NCBI GenBank assembly: GCA_051306365.1
Contig: JBPPNC010000186.1
Span: forward strand, 1 to 33,439
From: Svornostia sp051306365
GTDB taxonomy: Bacteria > Actinomycetota > Thermoleophilia > Solirubrobacterales > Solirubrobacteraceae
Direction of reading: 5' to 3'
Length of the DNA stretch: 33,439 nucleotides
Positions 23,727 to 30,567 of this stretch are shown here, in pieces (positions within the stretch are counted from its first letter, which is position 1; the number at the start of each line of letters is the position of its first letter). Made by a program: the position numbers and the translations under genes. The notes below the pieces were generated by a model. It searched no databases. It was not told the DNA's origin and saw nothing but the letters and a program-made list of their open reading frames with translations.

Positions 23727-24191
23727 ATGGACGTCCTCGTGCTCATCGACAAGCTGGACGACTTGGTGCACAACGCCAAGCCGGTCCCGCTCACGGACCA
23801 GGTCCGGGTCGACAAAGAAGAGATCTACGACATCCTCGATCAGATGCGTGCCACGATCCCTGAGGAGATCAAACAGGCCCGCTGGATCGTCAAGGAGCGT
23901 CAGGAGATGCTCGCTGAGGCGAAGCGCGAGGCTGAGCGCATCGTCAAGGAGGCGCGGGAGAAGCAGACCCAGCTCGTCTCCGACGAAGAGGTCACGAAGC
24001 AGGCCGAGCGGGCTGCCGAGGACATCATCGAGGACGCGCGGGCGCGTGAGCGGGAGATCCGGCTCGGCGCCGAGGACTACGCCGACGAGATCCTGAACAC
24101 ACTCGAGGTCAACCTCTCGAAGTTCATCGCCGCCGTGCAGCGCGGGCGTGACCGCCTGCAGGGCAAGGACGAGCCGGCCGAAGTCGCCTAG
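23727..24191 (+). CDS. DivIVA-like coiled-coil cell-division protein
   Basis: Protein of 154 residues, almost entirely helical and very rich in Glu, Lys, Arg and Ala. A short N-terminus (VLIDKLDDLVHNAKPVPLTDQVRVDKEEIYDILDQM) is followed by a long coiled coil (about 40-115) and a final helix. Actinobacterial DivIVA-domain or ATP-synthase-B-like proteins of this type, related to SepIVA, lie next to coaD in several lineages and act in division or polar growth. An AGGGA lies ten bases before the ATG. The gene ends convergently with the TetR gene, both using the palindromic CTAG at 24188-24191 as stop. The role is inferred from type and position. Confidence 0.75.
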   Translation: MDVLVLIDKLDDLVHNAKPVPLTDQVRVDKEEIYDILDQMRATIPEEIKQARWIVKERQEMLAEAKREAERIVKEAREKQTQLVSDEEVTKQAERAAEDIIEDARAREREIRLGAEDYADEILNTLEVNLSKFIAAVQRGRDRLQGKDEPAEVA

Positions 24192-24823
24192 CTGCGCGCC
24201 GGGCCCTCCGGCGCGTACGCGTTGACGAGCGTGAGCACCGCAGGGATCGCGACACGCTCGATGTACGTCTCGTCGGGGGCGACGACCTGGTGCATCGCGA
24301 TGCCGTCGAGCAGGGCGAGCAGCGCGCGCGAGCCTTCCTCGGCCCGATCGGATCCCAGCCGGTCGAGCGCGAGGCGTGCGAGTTCGGCGTAGCCGTTCAG
24401 GCATGCGCGGGCGACGGTGCGCAGGCCGGGACGGCGCACGGACTCGAGGTAGAGGTCGAACTGTGCGAGCTGCTGCTCGGGCTCGACGGCGAGCGCCTGG
24501 AAGACGGCACCCAGCACGGCGCCGCGGTCGGCGTCGGCCCCCGTCTCGCTGAGCACCTCGATGGCGGCACCGACCCGCTCCATCTCTTCCTCGACGTAGC
24601 TGCCGAGGGTCGCCTCGAGCAGGGCGTCGACGGTGGGGAAGTAGTAGGTCGTCAGGCCGGGCGTGATGCCCGCCTCAGTGGCGACCGCCCGATGCGTCAC
24701 GGCCCCGATGCCCTTCGTGCCGACGACGCGCAGCGCCGCGGCGAGCACGGCCCGGCGGCGTGCCTCGCCGCGCGCGTTGCGGCGCGGCGCCTGGTCGGTG
24801 GATGTCTCCCCGCTGCTCCCCAC
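24188..24823 (-). CDS. TetR/AcrR-family transcriptional regulator
   Basis: Dimeric repressor-type regulator of 211 residues from a GTG at 24823. The N-terminal DNA-binding domain (about 20-70) has RRRAVLAAALRVVGTKGIGAVTHRAVATEAGITPGLTTYYFPTVDALL, with the HTH recognition helix ending in TTYYF as in TetR proteins. The rest is the helical ligand-binding and dimer domain with no ligand evident. It is divergent from the amine oxidase-ceramidase operon, with a 16-base palindrome between, so it most likely represses that operon and itself. Confidence 0.92.
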   Translation of the reverse strand: MGSSGETSTDQAPRRNARGEARRRAVLAAALRVVGTKGIGAVTHRAVATEAGITPGLTTYYFPTVDALLEATLGSYVEEEMERVGAAIEVLSETGADADRGAVLGAVFQALAVEPEQQLAQFDLYLESVRRPGLRTVARACLNGYAELARLALDRLGSDRAEEGSRALLALLDGIAMHQVVAPDETYIERVAIPAVLTLVNAYAPEGPARS

Positions 24824-24870
24824 GGACCCATCTCAGCACACAAGCCGGGTGGACCGAGTGCACAAAATCA

Positions 24871-24886
24871 TTGGACAAGCGTCCAA
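24871..24886. promoter_or_regulatory. Palindromic operator between TetR gene and amine oxidase operon
   Basis: TTGGACAAGCGTCCAA has perfect six-base arms around four bases and is TetR-operator-like. Each TTGGAC arm also resembles a -35 box: rightward, TAGGAA (24895-24900) follows 18 bases later and ends six bases before the ATG at 24907; leftward, TGCACT (24862-24857) follows 18 bases later toward the GTG at 24823. A bound dimer would cover both -35 sites at once. Binding by this particular TetR protein is inferred from position. Confidence 0.65.
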
Positions 24887-24906
24887 GTGGGGTGTAGGAA
24901 TGCGCC

Positions 24907-26385
24907 ATGTCCGAGTCGCTCCGTCTCTCCCGCCGCACGCTGCTGGCCTCCGCCGGTGCCGGTGCGCTCACCGCGACGGTCCCCGGCCGCGCCGCCGCCG
25001 CGGGGCCGGACGAAGCCCCGCCGACGCCCTCCGAGACGCGTGAAGTCGACGTCGCCATCGTCGGCGCGGGCCTCACCGGTCTGACCGCCGCCCGGCACCT
25101 CAAGCAGGCCGGCCGCTCCGTCCACGTCGTCGAGGCCGACGACCGTGTCGGCGGTCGGGTCTGGACCGTCGATGCCGCCGACGGCACACCCGTCAATTGG
25201 GGCGCCACGTTCGTCGGCCCGCAGCAGACGCGGATCGTCGGCCTGGCGAAGGACCTCGGGGTCGGGACCTACAAGACGTTCAACACCGGCAAGAACGTCC
25301 AGTTCTTCAACGGCAACCGCAAGACCTACCAGGGGACCATCCCCGCGGTCGACATCGGGAGCCTGCTCGAGCTCAACACGCTCATGAGCAAACTCAATGG
25401 CCACGCCTCCTCGCTGGACCCGGCCGCGCCGTGGGCCGAACCGCGGGCGAAGGAGTGGGATGCGCAGACGTTCTACACCTGGATCCGCACGAACGCGCGG
25501 TCGGGCCAGACGCGCAAGCTCCTCGACCTCGCGTGCCTGTCGCTCTTCAGCGTCGAGCCGCAGGAGATCCCGCTGCTGCACGTGCTGTTCTATGTCCGCT
25601 CTGCCGGGTCGCTGCAGGTGCTGCTGAACACGGGCAACGCGGCGCAGGAACAGCAGTTCGACGGCGGCAGCCAGCGCATCCCCGAGCTCATGGCCGCACA
25701 GCTCGGCGACGACGCCGTCACGCTGGGTTCGCCCGTGCGGCGGGTTGTCACCGACGGGGACCACACGATCGTGCACGGCGACGGCGTCACCGTCTCGGCC
25801 AAGCGTGTCATCGTCGCGGTGCCGCCGCCGATGATCCCGCGCATCAGCTTCGAGCCGGGACTCTCGGCGCTGAAGGACCAGCTCTGCCAGCGCTCGCCCA
25901 TGGGCTCGGTCGGCAAGGCGGTGGCGGTCTACGACACCCCGTTCTGGCGCGCCAAGGGCCTGACGGGGCAGGCGACGAGCGACACCGGCCCGGTGAAGGT
26001 CACCTTCGACATCTCGCCGGGCAGCGGCACCCCCGGAGTGATGATGGGGTTCGTCGACGGACAGGACGCGCGCGAGTTCGGCGTCACGTCACTCGCCGAC
26101 CGGCGCGCCGCGGTCCTCGAGCAGTTCACGACATGGTTCGGGCCGGAGGCGGCGTCGCCGAAGGAGTACCTCGACGTGCACTGGGACTCGCTGGAGTTCC
26201 ACCGCGGCTGCCCGGTCGCCGTGCCGCAGCCGGGCGCGATCACCGGCTACAAGGGCGCGCTCTCCGCGCCCGAGGGCGCGCTGCACTTCGCGTGCACCGA
26301 GACCGCCACGCGCTGGTCGGGCTACATGGACGGCGCGGTGCAGGCGGGCGAGGTCGTCGCCGCGCAGGTGGGGGTGGCACTGTGA
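24907..26385 (+). CDS. Tat-exported flavin-containing amine oxidase
   Basis: FAD-dependent amine oxidase of the monoamine oxidase family, 492 residues. The N-terminus is a Tat signal with LSRRTLLAS (R9-R10) and an Ala-rich stretch to about residue 32, so the folded flavoprotein is exported. The FAD Rossmann motif VAIVGAGLTGLTAARHL (about 48-64) is followed by VVEADDRVGGRVWT, the GG motif of this family. A second FAD region lies near the C-terminus, FACTETATRWSGYMDGAVQAGE. Members oxidise polyamines, monoamines or amino acids to aldehydes with hydrogen peroxide. Its stop overlaps the ceramidase start, and a TetR regulator faces it. Confidence 0.9.
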   Translation: MSESLRLSRRTLLASAGAGALTATVPGRAAAAGPDEAPPTPSETREVDVAIVGAGLTGLTAARHLKQAGRSVHVVEADDRVGGRVWTVDAADGTPVNWGATFVGPQQTRIVGLAKDLGVGTYKTFNTGKNVQFFNGNRKTYQGTIPAVDIGSLLELNTLMSKLNGHASSLDPAAPWAEPRAKEWDAQTFYTWIRTNARSGQTRKLLDLACLSLFSVEPQEIPLLHVLFYVRSAGSLQVLLNTGNAAQEQQFDGGSQRIPELMAAQLGDDAVTLGSPVRRVVTDGDHTIVHGDGVTVSAKRVIVAVPPPMIPRISFEPGLSALKDQLCQRSPMGSVGKAVAVYDTPFWRAKGLTGQATSDTGPVKVTFDISPGSGTPGVMMGFVDGQDAREFGVTSLADRRAAVLEQFTTWFGPEAASPKEYLDVHWDSLEFHRGCPVAVPQPGAITGYKGALSAPEGALHFACTETATRWSGYMDGAVQAGEVVAAQVGVAL

Positions 26386-28640
26386 ATCGTCGGGTGGGGA
26401 TGAGAAGCGCGCTCGCGCTGATCGCCGGGGTGGCGGCGATCAGCGCGGCCGCTTCGCCGGCCGCGGCACAGGCGCCGGTGGGAGGTCTGCGGGCGGGCGC
26501 CGGGCAGGCGGACATCACCCCACCACGCACCGGCTATTACCTGGGCGGCTGGACCCGCGCGGACCGGCTCGTCGAGGGCCAGCAGACGCGGCTGTTCGCG
26601 AAGGCGATGGTGCTCGAGCAGGGCGGGCGCAAGGTCGCGCTCGTGGCCGTCGAGCTGTTCATGGTTCCCGGCGGGCTGCAGCAGCACGTCGCCGAGGCGC
26701 TGGCCGACCGCGGCTTCTCGACCGGCAACGTCCTCATCAGCGCGACGCATACGCACGCGGGTCCGGGCGGCTTTGCCAACTACGCGACGCTGAACACCGC
26801 CGCGCCGAACGCCACGATGCTGCTCACCGACGCCAAGGCGCTCAGCAGCCTGCTCAACCCGGTCCGCGCCGACCTGCAGCTCTACACGTTCCTCGTCCAG
26901 CAGATCTCCGCGGCGATCCGGCAGGCCGACGACGGCCTGGCACCCGCGGTGGCCGGCTGGGGCGACGAGCAGCTGCTCGGCGTGACCCGCAACCGCAGCC
27001 TGGAGGCGCATCTCGCCAACCACGGGGTGCAGCGCCGTCCCAGGCAGGGCAAGGTCGAGGACGACCCCGAGGGCTACGCGGGCACCATCGACCCCGAGGT
27101 CGACGTGCTCCGCGTCGATCAGGTCGTCGAGGGCCGCCGCGTTCCGATCGGCGCGTGGTCGCAGTTCGCCGACCACGGCACCGTGGTGAAGGCCGAGATC
27201 CGGGCCTACAGCGGCGATCATCACGCCGCGGCGATCCGGGTGTTCGAACGCACGGTGCGCGACGAGGCGGACGTCCCCGACGACCGACCGGTGGTCAACG
27301 TCTACGGCAACGGCGCGGAGGGCGACATGTCCGCCGGCCTCGACCACACCGGGCCAGCAGGCGCGGACGAGGTGGGGCGCGCCGAGGCGGCGTCGATGCT
27401 CCGGGCGTGGCGGCAGGCCGGCACGGCGATGACGGACGACCTCCCGGTCGACGTGCGCTGGACGCAGACCTGCTTCTGCGGGCAAAGGGTGGAGGGGGGC
27501 CGGGTGGCCGATCGGGCATATCCGGGCATCCCGTTCCTGACCGGCTCTGAGGAGGGGCGCGGCCCGCTGTACGACGTGACCCGCCAGGCATGGGAGGGCG
27601 TGAAGTCGCCCAGGACCATCCTGCCGGGCCACGGGCACAAGGCGATCGTGCCGGTCGGGTCGTTCCCGAAGTCCGTGCCGCTCATGGTGGTCCGCGTCGG
27701 CAACCGGATGATCGCATCACTGCCCGGTGAGCCGACGAAGGAGTCCGGCGCGCGGGTCAAGCGCGACGTTCTGCAGGCCACCTCGCCGGCGGGGGTGCGC
27801 AAGGTCGTGATCGCGGGCCTCGCCAACGAGTACATCAACTACATCACGACCCCCGAGGAGTACGACACCCAGCACTACGAGGGCGGCTCGACGATGTACG
27901 GCCGGCTGTCGCTCAACCTGCTGCGCCAGTCGCTGACGGACCTGTCGTCGCGCCTGGTGCGCGGCCAGGCGGCGCCTCCGCCGCGCGTGTACGACGCCAA
28001 ACGGGGCGTCGTGCCCATCGGGACCCCCTTCCCTGAAGGTGCGGCGGCGGGGGCGTTGCTGGATGACGCGCCCGCGCGGGTGCCGCGGCTCGGCCACGCG
28101 ACGCTCTCCTGGCGGGGTGGTGCGTACGGCGCCGACCGCCCGGTGGGCGCGGCGTTCGTGCGGGCCGAGCGGCGCGGCGGGGCCGGCTGGGAGGAGGTCG
28201 ACTCCGATCTCGGCCTGGCGATGATCTGGCGGACCGGGAAGGACGGGCGATACGACGCGCGCTGGGAGGTGCCGCTCGATGCGCCCGCCGGGGAGTACCG
28301 CCTGGTCGTGACGGCGACGCGCTACCGGCTGGAGTCGTCGCCGTTCACGGTGGAACCGACGAGGAGCCTGACCGTGGCGGCGGCGATCGCGCCGCCGGGT
28401 GCGGTCGCGGTGCGCGTCGGCTACCCGGAGGCGCGGGAGAACGTCGACCTCACCGCGCGCCCGGATGGCGTGTCGGAGGGCGAGGTGACGTTCACGGTGG
28501 CCGGCAGACCGCGGGTCGTGCCGATCACGGACGGCGTCGCAGTGCGACGCGTGCCGGACGGCGTGCCGGTGTCGATCGCCGCGGGGGCGGCGAAGGACGA
28601 GCACGGCAACACGAACACAGCGGTGATCCGCCTCCGTTGA
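26382..28640 (+). CDS. Secreted neutral/alkaline ceramidase family protein
   Basis: Predicted amide hydrolase of 752 residues that would split ceramide into a sphingoid base and fatty acid, or another N-acyl lipid. The GTG at 26382 overlaps the oxidase stop (GTGA); ATG 26400 is a second candidate. A Sec signal peptide (about residues 7-29, ending AAAQA) precedes LRAGAGQADITPP, the family N-terminus. SATHTHAGPGG (about 121-131) carries zinc-ligand His, and NGAEGDMSAG (about 310-319) corresponds to the NxGDVSPN segment with the nucleophilic Ser. Late in the catalytic domain, GLANEYINYITTPEEYDTQHYEGGS matches the metal-site region. The last about 150 residues are beta-rich, as in the ceramidase C-terminal domain. 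Confidence 0.88.
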   Translation: MNRRVGMRSALALIAGVAAISAAASPAAAQAPVGGLRAGAGQADITPPRTGYYLGGWTRADRLVEGQQTRLFAKAMVLEQGGRKVALVAVELFMVPGGLQQHVAEALADRGFSTGNVLISATHTHAGPGGFANYATLNTAAPNATMLLTDAKALSSLLNPVRADLQLYTFLVQQISAAIRQADDGLAPAVAGWGDEQLLGVTRNRSLEAHLANHGVQRRPRQGKVEDDPEGYAGTIDPEVDVLRVDQVVEGRRVPIGAWSQFADHGTVVKAEIRAYSGDHHAAAIRVFERTVRDEADVPDDRPVVNVYGNGAEGDMSAGLDHTGPAGADEVGRAEAASMLRAWRQAGTAMTDDLPVDVRWTQTCFCGQRVEGGRVADRAYPGIPFLTGSEEGRGPLYDVTRQAWEGVKSPRTILPGHGHKAIVPVGSFPKSVPLMVVRVGNRMIASLPGEPTKESGARVKRDVLQATSPAGVRKVVIAGLANEYINYITTPEEYDTQHYEGGSTMYGRLSLNLLRQSLTDLSSRLVRGQAAPPPRVYDAKRGVVPIGTPFPEGAAAGALLDDAPARVPRLGHATLSWRGGAYGADRPVGAAFVRAERRGGAGWEEVDSDLGLAMIWRTGKDGRYDARWEVPLDAPAGEYRLVVTATRYRLESSPFTVEPTRSLTVAAAIAPPGAVAVRVGYPEARENVDLTARPDGVSEGEVTFTVAGRPRVVPITDGVAVRRVPDGVPVSIAAGAAKDEHGNTNTAVIRLR

Positions 28641-28655
28641 CCGAGCCCCGGGGCC

Positions 28656-28760
28656 GAACGGTCGTCGGTGGCCGTCTGAGAGACCACTGACGACCGTTCA
28701 CCGGTCACGGACCGGCGAACGGTCGTCTCCGGCCGCTATGGCGACCACAGATGACCGTTC
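28656..28760. repeat. Two 61-bp-period palindromic repeat units
   Basis: Sixteen bases after the ceramidase stop. Unit one is a hairpin with 16-base arms, GAACGGTCGTCGGTGG (28656-28671) and CCACTGACGACCGTTC (28684-28699), 15 of 16 pairs matched. Unit two has 12-base arms, 28717-28728 and 28749-28760, 11 of 12 matched. Corresponding arms are exactly 61 bases apart, and the units align well between them. Between them lies a third perfect hairpin, CCGGTC-ACG-GACCGG (28701-28715). In all, four copies of GAACGGTCRTC alternate in orientation. No T tract follows, so it is not a classical terminator. It could be an extragenic palindromic element, a mobile-element end or an operator array. Confidence 0.8.
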
Positions 28761-28765
28761 AACCT

Positions 28766-28953
28766 CGGGTCATCCCGATCGCGCTGCCCGCGTTCGGCAC
28801 CGGCGTCGGCGGCTTCCCGGTCGACCGCGCCGCGGAGCTCATCATGGGCGCGATCGGGCGTCACCTCGCCGATGGCAGCGACTCGGCCACATCGTCATAG
28901 CCGTACACGGCGACCGCGCCAAGCTCGCCTTCGAGCTCGTCGAAGACGACTGA
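28766..28953 (+). pseudogene. Frameshifted C-terminal remnant of a macro-domain protein
   Basis: One frame reads RVIPIALPAFGTGVGGFPVDRAA, the hallmark ADP-ribose-binding loop and following helix of macro domains, on to HLADGS and a stop at 28898-28900. A second frame, shifted by one base near 28877-28882, continues LGHIVIAVHGDRAKLAFELVEDD and stops at 28951-28953, the expected last strand and helix. A single lost base would rejoin them as GSRLGHIV. The N-terminal half of the domain (about 100 residues with the other ligand loop) is absent, its place taken by the palindromic repeats, which end only five bases upstream. Clearly a gene fragment; a small in-frame ATG at 28751 does not rescue it. 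Confidence 0.8.
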
Positions 28954-28960
28954 CAGGCGT

Positions 28961-29230
28961 TCAGCGCACGGAGAAGCCGCGCAGCGCCGGGTCGGCCGGA
29001 ACGTCCTTGACGTCGACCGCCGTGACATCCGCGCGGGGCGGGCCCTCGCCGCACGAGGCGACGAGAGCCGCCACGGCCTCCGCCTCACCCTGCACCCACA
29101 CCTCGACCGTCCCGTCGGCGCGGTTGCGGACCCAGCCGTCGACGCCCAGGCGCTCGGCTTCGCGCAGCGTGCTCTGCCGGAACCACACGCCCTGCACCCG
29201 CCCGTGTACCACGACACGCCGGGCGACCAT
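28961..29230 (-). CDS. acyP: Acylphosphatase
   Basis: Small cytoplasmic enzyme of 89 residues that hydrolyses carboxyl-phosphate bonds of acylphosphates. It has the phosphate-binding loop HGRVQGVWFRQST with the catalytic Arg, and GWVRNRADGTVEVWVQG with the catalytic Asn, at the expected spacing, in a full-length ferredoxin-like fold. The ATG at 29230 directly follows the stop of the upstream nuclease-like gene with no gap, so both are likely on one transcript. Confidence 0.94.
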   Translation of the reverse strand: MVARRVVVHGRVQGVWFRQSTLREAERLGVDGWVRNRADGTVEVWVQGEAEAVAALVASCGEGPPRADVTAVDVKDVPADPALRGFSVR

Positions 29231-30520
29231 CTACGCGGCGTCGGCCTCGTCGTCGTCACCGGCGGCGAGCAGCTCGTCGATCCGGGCGAGGTGGCCGCGC
29301 ACCGTCTGCGCCATCGCCTCGACGATCGACGATGCGTTGTCGATGCCGGTGCGGGCGTTTGAGAGCTGCGTCTTGATGCGCCGTACCTCATCCATCCCGC
29401 CCTGCGCCCGTTCGACCTCGGCACGGACGGCGTCGGGGTCGACGCGGTCGGTCTCCGAGCGCGCCTGGAGCACCCGCGCGCGGGCCAGTCCGTAGGCGAC
29501 CTCCAGCGCGAGCGTCGAGCCGTCGTCCGGATCGAACGCGACGAAGAGCTTGTCGCCGTTGAACTCGCGCAGCGGATTCGTGCGCGCGGGCAGCTTCTCG
29601 TCGGACGGGACGACGAGCACGGCGTAGTCACCGCCGCGGATCTTCAGGGCGCCGTCGAGCTCCTCCAGCGCCTCCTTCTTGGACAGGCGCCGGTTCTTCG
29701 CCTCGAAGACGACACGCCCGCGGGCGGGGCCGCCGCACGCGTCGATCGCGATGACGACGTCGCCCTTGCGCCCGCCCTCGCCGCCGAAGTCGCCGACCGC
29801 TTCGCACACGTCGCCCCTGGCGGCCGCGAGGTCGTCGAGGGCTTCCGCCAGCGCCTCCTCGTACGTCCGGCCCTTCGCGGTGCCGCGCTCGCGCTCGGCG
29901 TCGAGCTCCTCGACCTTCTCCCTCTCGGCCTTCAGCTGGGTCAGCTCGACCCGCATGGCCTCCATCTTCTCCGCCATGACCCGCAGGTGCGCGTTCTGCT
30001 GATCGGCGTTCTGCTTCATGACCCCGAGGGACGCCTTCTGGATCGCGACGATCGGGTTGTCCGCGCTGTCGGTCGTCAGCTGCTTGCGCAGGTCCTCGCG
30101 CATCTGCGTGGCGACCTCGGTGACGACGGCCCGCACCTTGTGTTGGACGGCGGCCGTGGACTCGTCGCCGAAGTGCTTCGTCAGCGCCTTGGTCACATGC
30201 CCGTCGGCCGGGCCGAAGGTCTCGTCGACCTTCTGGTCGAGCCGGTCGGCGACCGCCTTCGCGCGCAGCGTGAACTCGTCCTTGAGCTCACGCGCGGACC
30301 GCTCGAATTCCGCGCGGACGAAATCGGTGTTGGTGCCCGCCTGTTCGCGGTCGAGCACGCGCGCGCCGACGATGAGCGCGTCGCGGATGAACGCGGACGG
30401 GTCATCGCTGTCGGCCGCGAGCCGGACGACGGTCTCGTCGTCGATGAGCAACCCGTCGATGGCGAGCCGTCCGTTACGGATGCTGACGGTGGCGAAGGGG
30501 AGGGGGATGGCAGCTTCCAT
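29231..30520 (-). CDS. Coiled-coil protein with PD-(D/E)XK nuclease-like C-terminal domain
   Basis: Unnamed protein of 429 residues. Residues about 1-60 form a small unknown domain (LLIDDETVVRLAADSDDPSAFIRDAL). Long helices (about 60-235) follow, rich in Glu, Lys, Gln and Ala, with a strong coiled coil at about 170-215. A domain at about 220-350 contains GRTYEEALAEAL, then KGDVVIAID and GRVVFEAKNR: D254, E273 and K275 form a D-x18-ExK arrangement as in the PD-(D/E)XK nuclease fold, on the expected strands, followed by a helix and YAVLVV strand. The layout resembles DUF2130-type proteins, but I cannot name the family. It is cytoplasmic, cotranscribed with acyP and divergent from a possible winged-helix protein. 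Nuclease activity is a prediction. Confidence 0.65.
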   Translation of the reverse strand: MEAAIPLPFATVSIRNGRLAIDGLLIDDETVVRLAADSDDPSAFIRDALIVGARVLDREQAGTNTDFVRAEFERSARELKDEFTLRAKAVADRLDQKVDETFGPADGHVTKALTKHFGDESTAAVQHKVRAVVTEVATQMREDLRKQLTTDSADNPIVAIQKASLGVMKQNADQQNAHLRVMAEKMEAMRVELTQLKAEREKVEELDAERERGTAKGRTYEEALAEALDDLAAARGDVCEAVGDFGGEGGRKGDVVIAIDACGGPARGRVVFEAKNRRLSKKEALEELDGALKIRGGDYAVLVVPSDEKLPARTNPLREFNGDKLFVAFDPDDGSTLALEVAYGLARARVLQARSETDRVDPDAVRAEVERAQGGMDEVRRIKTQLSNARTGIDNASSIVEAMAQTVRGHLARIDELLAAGDDDEADAA

Positions 30521-30555
30521 GACTCAATGAACCACAGCACGGGACCCGGACGGAT

Positions 30556-30561
30556 TACGCT
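30556..30561 (+). promoter_or_regulatory. -10-like hexamer before the winged-helix-like gene
   Basis: TACGCT ends six bases before the ATG at 30568, within a 47-base divergent gap shared with the nuclease-like gene. Confidence 0.4.
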
Positions 30562-30567
30562 GGATAC

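Noticed and set aside
25197..26381. Extension of the ceramidase frame far upstream through the amine oxidase gene
   Set aside because: The upstream part is Arg/Gly/Pro-rich shadow sequence of the oxidase. The signal peptide right after the GTGA overlap gives the true start.
28656..28699. Strong terminator of the ceramidase operon
   Set aside because: The stem is strong but there is no T tract on either strand and the unit is repeated 61 bases later, so a repeat element or operator fits better. Termination is not excluded.
28738..28953. Independent small gene from the ATG at 28738
   Set aside because: Its first 45 residues are Arg/His-rich out-of-frame sequence over the repeat and macro remnant; only the final part is recognisable, as the shifted macro-domain end.
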